From: a virus
IMG/VR virus record: IMGVR_UViG_3300028859_000013
Span: 47,324 to 111,323 of that record
DNA: 64,000 nucleotides
Reading direction: 5' to 3' (one strand)
The notes below the pieces were generated by a model. That model saw nothing but the letters and a program-made list of their open reading frames with translations, did not search any database and was not told the origin of the DNA. Of this stretch, positions 9,687 to 18,322 are shown piece by piece. Numbering within the stretch: the stretch's first letter is position 1; every line of letters starts with the position of its first letter. The position numbers were made by a program, and so were the translations under genes.

Positions 9687-10269
9687 GTTTTTTAATTATT
9701 TTTATTATATAATATGCTTTTTCAGGAAACATTCCTATATCAATTAATGCTATTTTAATATTATTTTTATCATTTAAAGCATTTTCGTTAGTAGCTACAA
9801 TGATACCTGGCTGATCAATATTAGTTTTATACCCAAATATGATTTCGTCATTTAAATATTCAGAAATAATGATAGGTATATTAATATTTTTTTCATTTAT
9901 AATATCTATTAAATCATTATTGTTTTTTGTGATATGTATTTTTTTAGGTATTATAATAAATTTATCATCATATCCAATTTTGATAGTTGATTCTTTTAAT
10001 ATTTTAAAATTATCATTAATATAATTCGCTATTTCATCAATATTAATATTAATATTTGTTGAATTTCTTTTAATATCTTTAATTTTATTTATAAAAATTT
10101 TTTCAATAAGTTCAGGAATATTTTCTAAATCATCAATTTTAAACGTGCCTGCAGATACTGTCTTAGTATATACATTATTATCTTCATTAACATATAGTAA
10201 AGATATTTTTTCTAAATTGTCAGTTTCTTTTACTGATATATAATCTAATGTTTTTATTTTTTCTAACAT
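9676..10269 (-). CDS. Hypothetical protein
   Basis: 197 residues, I/N/K-rich, not recognised. The first residues (MLEKIKTLDY) only weakly recall the leader family. It forms a two-gene reverse operon with the gene ending at 9369. A TATATATA element lies about 20 bases upstream on this strand, similar to the late-type elements elsewhere. Confidence 0.55.
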   Translation of the reverse strand: MLEKIKTLDYISVKETDNLEKISLLYVNEDNNVYTKTVSAGTFKIDDLENIPELIEKIFINKIKDIKRNSTNININIDEIANYINDNFKILKESTIKIGYDDKFIIIPKKIHITKNNNDLIDIINEKNINIPIIISEYLNDEIIFGYKTNIDQPGIIVATNENALNDKNNIKIALIDIGMFPEKAYYIIKIIKKHEN

Positions 10270-10317
10270 ATCATTTTTATTTTAATATATATACTAATAA
10301 AAAATAAGTTTAAAAAT

Positions 10318-11061
10318 ATGAAGACATATATTCAATTTATAAATGAAGCAAGTATTGGAGATCTTTTTAAAAATCAAGTAGAACTATTTCTATCTAATGA
10401 TAGAGAAGATAAACAATTGTTTGCTGAAAGTAAAACATTAGGTAAAAAAATTTTAGAAGATTCTACCATTGTACTTAAATGTAAAAATTATATAATTAAT
10501 TCATTTTCTCAAATGGGATATGATAAATTAAGCATAGAAAATATAGAATTAACTTTTTATGAACCTGAAAATATAATAGTCGGTATTATTCCAGATGGAG
10601 TTCTAAAAAATTTTGGTAAAACTGGTCATAGTGTATCTTTAAGAAAACTTAATATAATAGTTTTTGAAAAATCTCAATGGAAAAATGATGTTGAAGGTTG
10701 GATAATACATGAAGTTGGTCATGTTATATCTTGGAGAGATTATAAAGATTCACCGAAAATAAAAAATGAATTTATTACTGGAACTAAAGTCGATGCTAAT
10801 TCTAATGTATTTGACTCAAAAGATTGCTTCGGTTATAATGGATATCCAAATGTTTGGTTCGAATATATACCATTTATAAATCAAATTAAATTTTTATTGA
10901 AATCAAATTCTCCAGAAAATACAATTAGATTAATGATGAAAGATTATGAAGTAGAACATAATCCTGACGAATTGATGAAATATGAACAAATTTTTATAAA
11001 TTATTTGAATTGCGTATTAGGTGAAAAAAGTGAAATAAAAAATAAATATATAACATTATAA
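10318..11061 (+). CDS. Leader-A protein with HExxH metallopeptidase motif
   Basis: 247 residues. It starts MKTYIQFINEAS, the closest match in the window to the T4 internal-protein capsid targeting sequence (MKTYQEFIAEA as I recall it), including an INE-A site of the kind gp21 cleaves. Residues 131-135 are HEVGH, a zinc metallopeptidase motif, followed by W and hydrophobic residues. A downstream acidic helix (YEVEHNPDELM, near residue 210) could supply the third ligand. I infer a head-packaged protease cut free on maturation. A non-proteolytic HExxH protein cannot be excluded. Confidence 0.65.
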   Translation: MKTYIQFINEASIGDLFKNQVELFLSNDREDKQLFAESKTLGKKILEDSTIVLKCKNYIINSFSQMGYDKLSIENIELTFYEPENIIVGIIPDGVLKNFGKTGHSVSLRKLNIIVFEKSQWKNDVEGWIIHEVGHVISWRDYKDSPKIKNEFITGTKVDANSNVFDSKDCFGYNGYPNVWFEYIPFINQIKFLLKSNSPENTIRLMMKDYEVEHNPDELMKYEQIFINYLNCVLGEKSEIKNKYITL

Positions 11062-11072
11062 AAATAATAAAG

Positions 11073-11450
11073 ATGAAAAAAATAAAAACATTCGAAAATT
11101 TTACAGCACAAAATGAAATTAATGTTATTATTGATACTTCTGCAAGTATGTCAGATGATCAATTACAAAAAGCTATAACTGAAATAGATATGATAGATGA
11201 TTACTGTTGTAATATTAATGTTATACAAGTATCAGATAAAATTGATGATGTTACTGTAATTAATAATATACATAATTTATTATATTTGAAATTTAAATTT
11301 GGTGCTGGAGGTTCTGATTTACGTGCAGCAATAGATTATATTATTGATAATGACTTAAATGATAATAAAACATATATTATATCAGATTTCATTTTACCTA
11401 AAATAGATTTCTCAGAATTATCAGATTACGAAAAAATAGTAGTAGAATAA
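11073..11450 (+). CDS. Leader-B small von Willebrand A-like protein
   Basis: 125 residues. Leader MKKIKTFENF, then INVIIDTSASM, in which DTSAS at residues 21-25 is an exact metal-ion site DxSxS. GAGGSDLRAAI follows near residue 85, then the strand TYIISDF. The order fits the VWA-like domain found at the end of DUF2201-type proteins, here standing alone. Such domains bind partners through a metal ion. It lies 11 bases after the metallopeptidase-like gene, with which it may act. Confidence 0.65.
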   Translation: MKKIKTFENFTAQNEINVIIDTSASMSDDQLQKAITEIDMIDDYCCNINVIQVSDKIDDVTVINNIHNLLYLKFKFGAGGSDLRAAIDYIIDNDLNDNKTYIISDFILPKIDFSELSDYEKIVVE

Positions 11451-11491
11451 TTAATTTTATTCTTGATATATTATAAAATAAAATATGAAAT

Positions 11492-11743
11492 ATGAAATAC
11501 TTAAAAAAATATGAGATCGTTAATCAAAACCCAAAAATTGATGATTATGTTATTTTAAATGATATGCCATCAGTAATAGGTAGAATAAAAGAAGTCAATA
11601 GAAATTTTACATATTATATTAAATTTATAGGTAATAGTTATATTACTGATAGAAGAGTTTTTTCAACATCTGAGATTAAATATTGGAGCGAGAATAAGAA
11701 AGAATTAGAGTTAATAGCTGATACAAATAAATTTAACATATAA
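11492..11743 (+). CDS. Leader-B SH3-like small protein, KFNI end
   Basis: 83 residues: leader MKYLKKYEIV, core PKIDDYVILN, then IGRIKEVNRN and a tail IKYWSENKKEL ending TNKFNI. It is a compact member of the same family as 6974-8499, separated from that run by four unrelated genes. Function unknown. Confidence 0.7.
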   Translation: MKYLKKYEIVNQNPKIDDYVILNDMPSVIGRIKEVNRNFTYYIKFIGNSYITDRRVFSTSEIKYWSENKKELELIADTNKFNI

Positions 11744-11753
11744 TATTTAAAAA

Positions 11754-12242
11754 ATGAAGACATATATACAATTTATAAAAGAAGATAATAATTAAAAATT
11801 ATCTGATGATAAATATGAAATTAAATATGAAAAATGGAAAAAATCAGATTATTCTGAATGTTATATGGCATATAACCTTTATAAAAATGATCAATTAGTA
11901 GCTGGTATTTCAAATGATAGTAAAGATAAAATGAAAGTTGTTGTTAGACACATTGAAAATTTTTCAACTGAAAAAGGAATGACAACAAAATTATTATTTA
12001 TGTTGTTAGATATGAATGTTTCTATTGATACTGGTAAACCAAATTATAATTCAATTTCAACTACTGCATATAATATGAATAAAAAAATAGTGGAAATAAT
12101 AAATAATAGTAAAGGTAAATATAAAGCAACTATTTTAGGTCCTGCTAATAATAAAGGCAAAGAAAATGAAGAAAAATATAAAGATGTCGCAGGTAAAAAT
12201 ACTAAATCAGATAATTATCATTATAGATTTCAAAAAATATAA
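11754..12242 (+). pseudogene. Leader-A gene with in-frame TAA
   Basis: The reading frame opens with MKTYIQFIKEDNN, meets TAA at 11793-11795 and continues in the same frame through KLSDDKYEIKYE to a 125-residue open stretch starting at the ATG at 11865. The leader is nearly identical to that of the gene at 10318. The continuous frame argues for one gene broken by a point change (CAA or AAA to TAA), readthrough, or a base error. The body (residues after 38) is unrecognised. It could still be translated from 11865 without its leader. Confidence 0.6.
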
Positions 12243-12424
12243 TATATAAATCTATTATATATAAATATTTTTTTTTACTTTTTCATTTTTTATTAAAATA
12301 CTCAATATATAAGCACCTATTTAGGTAAATAAATTTATTTATTGGTTTTTTTCATTACAGTGTGTTAGATTTAATATATAGACTGAATTATATATTTAAT
12401 TTATAAAAAATAATCTAATAAAAA

Positions 12425-12988
12425 ATGGGATTAGCACACTTTACAGCAGTGGATACGGCAAGAGAAAAATGGGAACCTATTCACAAGAATCTATACGAGA
12501 CTACAATTATTTTACCAACTGTTCTCCAATCACTACATCCAAACGCAACACACTTACTTTTGGAAAATACAAAATCAGCAAAGTTTCCAGCTTATCCTGA
12601 TTTATCAACTGGTGTTCAAAGATTTAAATACTCTACAAGAGTTTTTATTATGATGCCAGAAAAAACACATATAGATGATTTATCTATTGTATTTAATCTT
12701 AACCAAAATGATGACTATCAAATATTTTGCTTTAAAATGCTAAAAGATTGGTACGATTTAGGCTGGAATAACGAAACTGGTACTCTTCATTATAAGAAAA
12801 ATACGGTTGGAGATATTATTATTCATGCTCATGATAAAGAAGGTAAAGTTATTCGTAGGGTAACATACCATAACGTTATGATGAAAAGCTTTACAGGATT
12901 TGAAGATCTAAGTTGGGAAAGTTCAACTGATATTTTCGACCTTACTGCAAACTTCGTTGCAGATTATTGGGAAGATTTCTACTATTAA
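12425..12988 (+). CDS. Tail tube protein, gp19-like
   Basis: 187 residues, slightly longer than T4 gp19 (163). It forms the inner tube of the contractile tail through which DNA passes. The segments GLAHFTAVDTARE, LKDWYDLGWN, GDIIIHAHDKEG and FTGFEDLSWES follow the conserved tube protein pattern, with the usual aromatic end (ADYWEDFYY). Codon use is less AT-extreme than in its neighbours, as for the sheath. The 180-base upstream region contains several TATATA-type elements. Confidence 0.9.
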   Translation: MGLAHFTAVDTAREKWEPIHKNLYETTIILPTVLQSLHPNATHLLLENTKSAKFPAYPDLSTGVQRFKYSTRVFIMMPEKTHIDDLSIVFNLNQNDDYQIFCFKMLKDWYDLGWNNETGTLHYKKNTVGDIIIHAHDKEGKVIRRVTYHNVMMKSFTGFEDLSWESSTDIFDLTANFVADYWEDFYY

Positions 12989-13002
12989 AATTTTATGAAT
13001 TT

Positions 13003-13040
13003 TTAAAAATTAATAGGTATAAAAACCTATTAATTTTTAA
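13003..13040 (+). terminator. Hairpin after tail tube gene
   Basis: A perfect 16-base stem (TTAAAAATTAATAGGT and its complement) with a six-base loop, followed by ATTTTT, just after the tail tube stop. Confidence 0.75.
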
Positions 13041-13102
13041 ATTTTTAGATTACTGGGAAGAAAATAAATTAAACAAAAAACAAAAAATCATATATATAAA
13101 AT

Positions 13103-13789
13103 ATGAAAAAAATATGTAGAATTTGTAAAGAAAATAAAGAATTAAGTGAGTTTCATAAAAAATGTAATACTTTTGATGGTCATAGAAGTGAATGTAAAGA
13201 ATGTATTAAAGATATTCAAAAAAAATATAAAGAAAAACCTGATTTTAAAGAAAAAAGAAAAGAATATGATAAAGATCGTTATGATGAAAATAGAGAAAAA
13301 ATATTAGATAGGAAAAAAGAATATCACATTGAAAACAGAGAAAAAATATTGGAGAAAAAAAAGGAATATCATAGTAAACCAGAAGTAAAAGAAAAAATGA
13401 AGGATTATAGTAAATATTATAGAACAGAATGTAAAGATAAGTTTTATAAGTATAGGAACAACAATCCTCACATTATAGTATGGCGTTCGGTATTAAATTC
13501 CACGTTAAAGAGATTAGGAACTATGAAGGAGGGTAACACGATAGATATATTAGGTTATTCTGCATTAGAGTTAAAGGAGCACATTGAGAATTTATTTACT
13601 CCTGGAATGACTTGGAATAATCATGGTGATTGGCATATAGATCATATAATAGGTGTTATAAATTTTACCAGTGATTCTGACATTAGGGAAGTATGTTCAT
13701 TAAGTAATTTACGTCCATTATGGTCGACTACGAGGGAGATAGATGGTATAATATATGAAGGAAATTTAAACAGGAGTAAGATTAATTAG
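13103..13789 (+). CDS. HNH homing endonuclease with zinc finger
   Basis: 228 residues. An N-terminal zinc finger uses C5, C8, C31 and C34. A long charged helical linker of repeated REKILxxKKEYH units covers residues 50-115. The C-terminal nuclease domain has GDWHIDHIIG (H178, D180, H181) and NLRPLW, the HNH-type pattern. It is a paralogue of the protein at 41027-42031. It sits directly behind the tail tube gene, and just upstream is a short copy of the end of that gene (reading DYWEE), perhaps a scar of its arrival. Confidence 0.8.
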   Translation: MKKICRICKENKELSEFHKKCNTFDGHRSECKECIKDIQKKYKEKPDFKEKRKEYDKDRYDENREKILDRKKEYHIENREKILEKKKEYHSKPEVKEKMKDYSKYYRTECKDKFYKYRNNNPHIIVWRSVLNSTLKRLGTMKEGNTIDILGYSALELKEHIENLFTPGMTWNNHGDWHIDHIIGVINFTSDSDIREVCSLSNLRPLWSTTREIDGIIYEGNLNRSKIN

Positions 13790-13817
13790 AAAAAGATTCC
13801 ATTAGGAATCTTTTTCT
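13788..13817. terminator. Bidirectional terminator
   Basis: AGAAAAAGATTCC, loop ATTA and the exact complement, lying between the convergent genes ending at 13789 and 13802. Confidence 0.8.
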
Positions 13818-14017
13818 ATATTTTTAGGTTTTTTATCGAACATTACGATTAATGCGATTGCTGCAAAAATATCTACCCATAATATATTAATTGGATGTAT
13901 ACCTATTAGTCCGCATGTTGCTCCGATAATAAATGCTACAGTTATTGGAATTAAAGCATACCATTTCCAGCCTTTTCTCCACACTAAGATTGTTAAAATA
14001 ATTTCTATTATACCCAT
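13802..14017 (-). CDS. Small membrane protein
   Basis: 71 residues with three hydrophobic segments (about residues 2-12, 19-38 and 42-59) separated by short basic or polar turns (WRKGWKW), and a charged tail KKPKNIEKDS. It is probably an inner-membrane protein. Holin is possible by size and layout but nothing specific supports it; the lysozyme is 15 kb away. It has its own TATATA element about 20 bases upstream. Confidence 0.55.
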   Translation of the reverse strand: MGIIEIILTILVWRKGWKWYALIPITVAFIIGATCGLIGIHPINILWVDIFAAIALIVMFDKKPKNIEKDS

Positions 14018-14062
14018 AATTTATTTTTATTTTTTATATAGAAATAGATTATTAAAGTTTAA

Positions 14063-15163
14063 TTAAAAATAATAGTTATCATCATAGAAATCTGATAAAA
14101 AATTTAGCCAAGCATTTATTGCATTTTCATTATATTTTTTAAGAGATATTAAGTTTTTCTTAGTATATGATTCTTTATTTTTTATAGTATTACTTAGTTG
14201 TTTACACATTGAGTTTACACTATTTGGATCTGATATTCCTGTAGATACCCAATTTATTTCGTTTGATACTACAACAGGAACGTTCATAAATACAGCATCT
14301 GCTGTTACGATATTAAATGTTTCAGTTAATGATACTTGCATTAATATATCCATTTTACTTAGTAGATTAAGAAAGTTTTCTCTATTTAGCCATTCAATTT
14401 CGATTAAGTTATGTTTAGTATTATTGAATAATGCTTTAATATTTTTATAAACATTAGCGCCAGATTGTTCTAGTCTACTATAATTGATATAGAAATTTAC
14501 AATTGTATTATTTTCTTCTCCAAATTTTATAGCTGCAACAGCTTGGTTTAGTTGATTTTTCAATGGTCTAATTGCGCCGAAGCATCCAATATTATATGAT
14601 TCTTTAATTTTTATTTTTGAAAATAATTTAAAAAAATTACCACATTTTTTTTTAATTATAATATCTTCATATATATTTGGTAGATATATATTTTTTATGC
14701 CTATTGAATTTAGATCTTTATGAGTTATTTCATTATTAAATGAAACTTCAACATTTTCAATTTTCAAATATTCTTTAATCCATGTAATAGCGATTCCTTC
14801 CATTGCTAAAAATGGAATTTTACTATGTATTCTTATAATAAATTTTATATTTGGATATAATTTATGTAATTCTGATATTTTTTCAGGAGTTACCCAAATT
14901 GCTTCAATTATACATATATTTGGTTTTATTTTGAATAATTTATTATCAATGTCGTTACCATCAATACACAATTCTACATCAGATTGAATATTTGGTAGAG
15001 TTGATATAAAATTTGAAACAAGTCTAGCAGAATTATACAATCCAGATTTTAATTTACCAAATGAATAATCTGGTGAATCATTATAGCCTGAATTGTCACT
15101 ATACTCCGAATTATAGTCTGAGCAATAAGTTTGAGATTTTTTAAGTAAGAATAAAATTTTCAT
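14063..15163 (-). CDS. Glycosyltransferase, GT-B fold
   Basis: 366 residues. The C-terminal half has the family 4-type glycosyltransferase pattern: IGCFGAIRPLKNQ (nucleotide-sugar loop), a strand-turn with IEWLNRENFL, and ETFNIVTADAVFMNVPVVVS, whose E-x7 spacing fits the donor site. The N-terminal half has an acceptor-domain Rossmann-like pattern (KILFLLKKSQT, CIIEAIWVTPEKI). Such phage enzymes decorate phage DNA bases, virion proteins or host surface glycans. Which one applies cannot be told, but a heptose adenylyltransferase is encoded at 45982. Confidence 0.8.
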   Translation of the reverse strand: MKILFLLKKSQTYCSDYNSEYSDNSGYNDSPDYSFGKLKSGLYNSARLVSNFISTLPNIQSDVELCIDGNDIDNKLFKIKPNICIIEAIWVTPEKISELHKLYPNIKFIIRIHSKIPFLAMEGIAITWIKEYLKIENVEVSFNNEITHKDLNSIGIKNIYLPNIYEDIIIKKKCGNFFKLFSKIKIKESYNIGCFGAIRPLKNQLNQAVAAIKFGEENNTIVNFYINYSRLEQSGANVYKNIKALFNNTKHNLIEIEWLNRENFLNLLSKMDILMQVSLTETFNIVTADAVFMNVPVVVSNEINWVSTGISDPNSVNSMCKQLSNTIKNKESYTKKNLISLKKYNENAINAWLNFLSDFYDDNYYF

Positions 15164-15309
15164 ATATAAGTTTTTTTTTTAATTGTTAAATAAGTTTTAA
15201 TATTTTTTATAACTTATATATAAAAATATATTGTTAAATAATTGATAAAATACTAATTATTATGATATAAAAATAAAAAAATATATTTTTATGGTGGGAC
15301 AGAATCTTT

Positions 15310-15320
15310 TTTATATATAA
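15310..15320 (+). promoter_or_regulatory. Putative late promoter TTTATATATAA
   Basis: TTTATATATAA ends 19 bases before the start codon of the baseplate gene. The same element recurs at a near-constant distance before five other forward genes and resembles the T4 late promoter TATAAATA. Confidence 0.5.
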
Positions 15321-15339
15321 TCAAAAAATAATTAATTAT

Positions 15340-16296
15340 ATGAGTAATAATTCAAATAATAAGAAAGAAGAAGATGCATTATCTTATTTAGAAAATAATT
15401 TTGTTGATGATAAAGATGATATTGTTTCTATAAAAAAGCCAGATATGTCATATTTAGATAATAATGTACCATCTAATGAATATATTATTATTCCATTAAA
15501 TATTTTACCTTGCGGAATATTTTATAAAAATGGTACAAAAATTAGTATTAGAGCGGCTAGAGTACAGGAAGTTCAGGCTTATTCGGTAGTTGATGATAAG
15601 AATTACCTTGATATTACTGAAAAAATGAATCAGATATTAAGTGGATGTGTAAGATTTTTTAATCCAAATGGCAAACAAGGTTCATATAAAGATATTAGAG
15701 ATGGTGATAGATTATTTCTAATTTTCATGATTAGAGAATTAACATTTCCAGGTGGTAAAAATTTATCAAAAGAAGTTGTATGTGGTAATTGTGGTAATGA
15801 ATTTAAGATGGAATTAAGAGCAACAAGTTCAACTACTGTAGAGAAATCTTTTGTAAATCATGATATACCTGAAAAATTAAAGAAATTTTTTGATCCTATT
15901 AATAAAGTTTTTGTATTTAAAATTGATGGAGTTGATTATAATTTAGCTCCTCCTACAATTGGAATTCAGGAAACATTTTTTGGAGATATTAAAAATAAAA
16001 TTCAAGGAGAAAAAAATCCAAACGTTGCATTTTTGAAATTGGAATCATTTTTGTTACATGATAGAAATAACATAACAGAAGATGGTATAAAAGTAAAAGA
16101 GCAAGAATTTAAAAGAATGGATATGAAAACTTTTCAAATTTTAAATCAAGCAGTTAATCAAATGTTATTTGGTATAAAAGAAATGAAAAATCAGTGTCCA
16201 AGTTGTGGAATGGAGGTCCATACTGATATGAGCTTTCCCACAGGAGCCTCAAATATTTTCGTTATTCCAGATGCCTTTGGAGACTATTTTGGATAA
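15340..16296 (+). CDS. Baseplate protein of the T4 gp26/T4_baseplate family
   Basis: 318 residues. The segment from residue 50 (IIIPLNILPCGIFYKNGTKI, then ARVQEVQAYSVVDDKN, then ILSGCVRFF, then RLFLIFMIRELTF) follows the Pfam T4_baseplate pattern. Two CxxC pairs (C148/C151 and C286/C289) probably form a zinc ribbon, as in many members. It is thought to act in baseplate hub assembly. The 3' end overlaps the next frame by 65 open bases, raising the possibility of a frameshift fusion. Confidence 0.75.
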   Translation: MSNNSNNKKEEDALSYLENNFVDDKDDIVSIKKPDMSYLDNNVPSNEYIIIPLNILPCGIFYKNGTKISIRAARVQEVQAYSVVDDKNYLDITEKMNQILSGCVRFFNPNGKQGSYKDIRDGDRLFLIFMIRELTFPGGKNLSKEVVCGNCGNEFKMELRATSSTTVEKSFVNHDIPEKLKKFFDPINKVFVFKIDGVDYNLAPPTIGIQETFFGDIKNKIQGEKNPNVAFLKLESFLLHDRNNITEDGIKVKEQEFKRMDMKTFQILNQAVNQMLFGIKEMKNQCPSCGMEVHTDMSFPTGASNIFVIPDAFGDYFG

Positions 16297-16525
16297 TAAA
16301 TTTGGATTTATGGATGTTGATCATATTGCGCCTAGATATATAGATGAATTAGCTTGGTGGGAATATGAAGAATATGTAAAAAGATTAAATGCTAGAATTG
16401 AAAGAGATAATAAGCAGCAAAAAGAAACATCATCATCAACTGATAATTCAAGTATGTCAAATTATGCTAATAAAATGCCTAATATGAATTCTATGATGAA
16501 CAATCTTGGTAAATATAAACCTTAA
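16271..16525 (+). CDS. Overlapping small protein after baseplate gene
   Basis: 84 residues from the ATG at 16271, in the +1 frame relative to the baseplate gene; the frame is open from 16232. The conserved-looking part is DHIAPRYIDELAWWEYEEYV, followed by a low-complexity tail with M, N and S. No ribosome site lies at a usual distance (AGGAG at 16242 is about 24 bases upstream). It may be an independent assembly factor or a C-terminal extension made by +1 slippage, for example at the CCC codon at 16237. Confidence 0.65.
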   Translation: MPLETILDNKFGFMDVDHIAPRYIDELAWWEYEEYVKRLNARIERDNKQQKETSSSTDNSSMSNYANKMPNMNSMMNNLGKYKP

Positions 16526-16526
16526 T

Positions 16527-16558
16527 AAAAAATCACTATTTTTTAATAGTGATTTTTT
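16527..16558 (+). terminator. Terminator after baseplate genes
   Basis: AAAAAATCACTATT, loop TTTT, exact complement, then T-rich sequence. Confidence 0.8.
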
Positions 16559-16703
16559 ATATATATCGAATCCAGAACATAAAAAATATTATAAATTATA
16601 TTATTAAAAAATATTCTGATTTCATGAAAGAAGTATAAATTGAAAGAAGTATAAAAAATTTTTTAATTTATAAAAATATTGTTAATTTAATTGATTTTTT
16701 ATA

Positions 16704-16715
16704 TTTATATATATA
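16704..16715 (+). promoter_or_regulatory. Putative late promoter TTTATATATATA
   Basis: The element ends 21 bases before the ATG at 16737, matching the spacing at 15310, 33866, 52664, 58671 and 60568. Confidence 0.5.
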
Positions 16716-16736
16716 CCAAATTAAAAAATTATAAGC

Positions 16737-16943
16737 ATGTCAAGAATAAATACTTATAGACAATTTTTAAATGAATTATTTACTATAACATCTGATGAAT
16801 TGCCTATAATTGATGATATGGCAGATAATATACATTGGAGAAAAGGTGATAAATTTGCGTTTATTGATTTTAATGGAATAAAAGATATCCCAATTAGTAT
16901 TAATAATAAGGAATTAATAAATACTACTATTAAAAATAAATAA
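16737..16943 (+). CDS. Leader-A small protein
   Basis: 68 residues. The start MSRINTYRQFLNELF carries the type A leader (QFLNE), so cleavage would leave about 53 residues. The remainder (NIHWRKGDKFAFIDFNGIKD) looks like a short SH3-like beta fold. It heads a run of Nudix and HAD genes with only 13 bases to the next start. Function unknown. Confidence 0.65.
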   Translation: MSRINTYRQFLNELFTITSDELPIIDDMADNIHWRKGDKFAFIDFNGIKDIPISINNKELINTTIKNK

Positions 16944-16956
16944 TAATTTATACTTT

Positions 16957-17430
16957 ATGATAAATTTTGATGAATATATAACAGAACTCAAATCTAATAA
17001 GCAAAAAACTCATAAACTTTCTGGAGTAGTTTTAATATGTAATAATAAGATATTATTAGTAAGACCAAAAAAGTTTAAGAAAAAAGAAAAAAAATGGTCT
17101 ATTCCTAAGGGACATGTTGAAGATGATATGAGTATAATAAAAACTGCAATTATAGAATTAAGAGAAGAAGCAGGAATAAAATTATCGAAGAAACAGATGA
17201 AATCAAGTGATAAATTTGTTATAAAATATGAAAAATCTGGAGTTAATAAAATATTAACTTGTTATGTTGTAGATATTGAATATGGTGATATTAACATTAA
17301 ATTAGTTAATGATATGATTTTAAAAAATTTTTTAAAGAATGAAATTATAGAAGCTGGATTTTTTTCAAAAGAAGATGCAGAAAAACTTATAGAATCACAA
17401 CAATTAGAAATTTTAAAAATTTTAAAATAA
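16957..17430 (+). CDS. Leader-A Nudix-family protein
   Basis: 157 residues. After MINFDEYITELKS (type A leader with ITE) comes a Nudix fold: KLSGVVLICNNKILLVRPK, then WSIPKGHVEDDMS and IIELREEAGI. The Nudix box keeps the metal-binding glutamates of REEAG, but the first glutamate of the consensus is M and the R of RE is I, so the box is partly degenerate. Such enzymes hydrolyse nucleoside diphosphate derivatives or RNA caps. The partial box leaves activity uncertain. Its stop codon is followed after one base by the next gene. Confidence 0.75.
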   Translation: MINFDEYITELKSNKQKTHKLSGVVLICNNKILLVRPKKFKKKEKKWSIPKGHVEDDMSIIKTAIIELREEAGIKLSKKQMKSSDKFVIKYEKSGVNKILTCYVVDIEYGDINIKLVNDMILKNFLKNEIIEAGFFSKEDAEKLIESQQLEILKILK

Positions 17431-17431
17431 T

Positions 17432-18322
17432 ATGAAAAAAGAAATTGCATTTTTTGATTTAGATAATACACTTTGGTATATAAAGAGTGATATTTGGTTA
17501 ATTGATAAAAATAAACCATCTATACCTATATTAAAAATTTCTCCTATTGAATTTGCATTAATAAATAATGGAATTTATTCAAAAGATGAATTATCTATTG
17601 ATTATAATGGAGAAACTTTTTTTATATCTAAAGATATGTTAGAACGAGTTCAAAGAAAGCACAGAAATATTAGATTATCAAATTTAGGGATATCTTATAG
17701 TGAGTTTTTTAATGAAGATATTTTAAATAGTAAAGAAGTACAATTATTATTAGATAATGTTAAGCATCTTATTGGTAAAAATATAGAAATAGGAGTTTTA
17801 ACAGCAAGAAGTGATAGAAAAAAACATGCAAATTTATTAAATAAATTAAGAGAAAAATTAAAAGAGTATGGTTTAGAAATAAGTAAAATATATTTTGTTT
17901 CTGAATCAATTAGATCTACTGGATTTATGGATAAAATAATTTATGATAAAAATAAAATTTTATTGGAGCATTTAATTGGTTTGACAATTGAAGATAAACG
18001 TTTTATTCCTGTTAAAAAAGAAGCTTATGATAAAGTTTATTTTTATGATGATGTTAAATCTAATTTTTTAAATACTAATAATTTACAAGATTATTTTGAT
18101 TTTTTGATTAGAAATAGTGACGATGAATGTATTGAATATATTAATAATAGATTACAAAATAATAATATATTTTTAATAAATAATTTAATAAGTAATAATA
18201 CAGTAAATCCATTTGAATCAAAAACAATAGAATTGAAGCCTCCTATTAAATTTCCTATTAAAGTTTCTGATAATAAATTAACTGTTAAATTTGAGAATTT
18301 TAAAAATATTAATCTCTACTAA
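17432..18322 (+). CDS. HAD-superfamily hydrolase
   Basis: 296 residues. Motif I is FFDLDNTLW (nucleophile D9, D11), motif II VLTARSD near residue 130, and motif IV VYFYDDVKSN near residue 205. This fits the HAD phosphatase plan with an inserted cap between motifs I and II. Substrate unknown; a nucleic-acid end or nucleotide phosphatase would suit a phage and the adjacent Nudix gene. There is no leader. The 3' end overlaps the convergent gene at 18309 by 14 bases. Confidence 0.75.
   Translation: MKKEIAFFDLDNTLWYIKSDIWLIDKNKPSIPILKISPIEFALINNGIYSKDELSIDYNGETFFISKDMLERVQRKHRNIRLSNLGISYSEFFNEDILNSKEVQLLLDNVKHLIGKNIEIGVLTARSDRKKHANLLNKLREKLKEYGLEISKIYFVSESIRSTGFMDKIIYDKNKILLEHLIGLTIEDKRFIPVKKEAYDKVYFYDDVKSNFLNTNNLQDYFDFLIRNSDDECIEYINNRLQNNNIFLINNLISNNTVNPFESKTIELKPPIKFPIKVSDNKLTVKFENFKNINLY

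Noticed and set aside
9676-10024. Forward hydrophobic frame opposite the reverse gene at 9676-10269
   Set aside because: Its hydrophobic look comes from reading an I/N/K-rich gene on the opposite strand; no start signal or neighbour supports it.
13802-14017. Holin
   Set aside because: Size and hydrophobic segments fit, but there is no lysis gene nearby and no specific motif; kept as an unnamed membrane protein.
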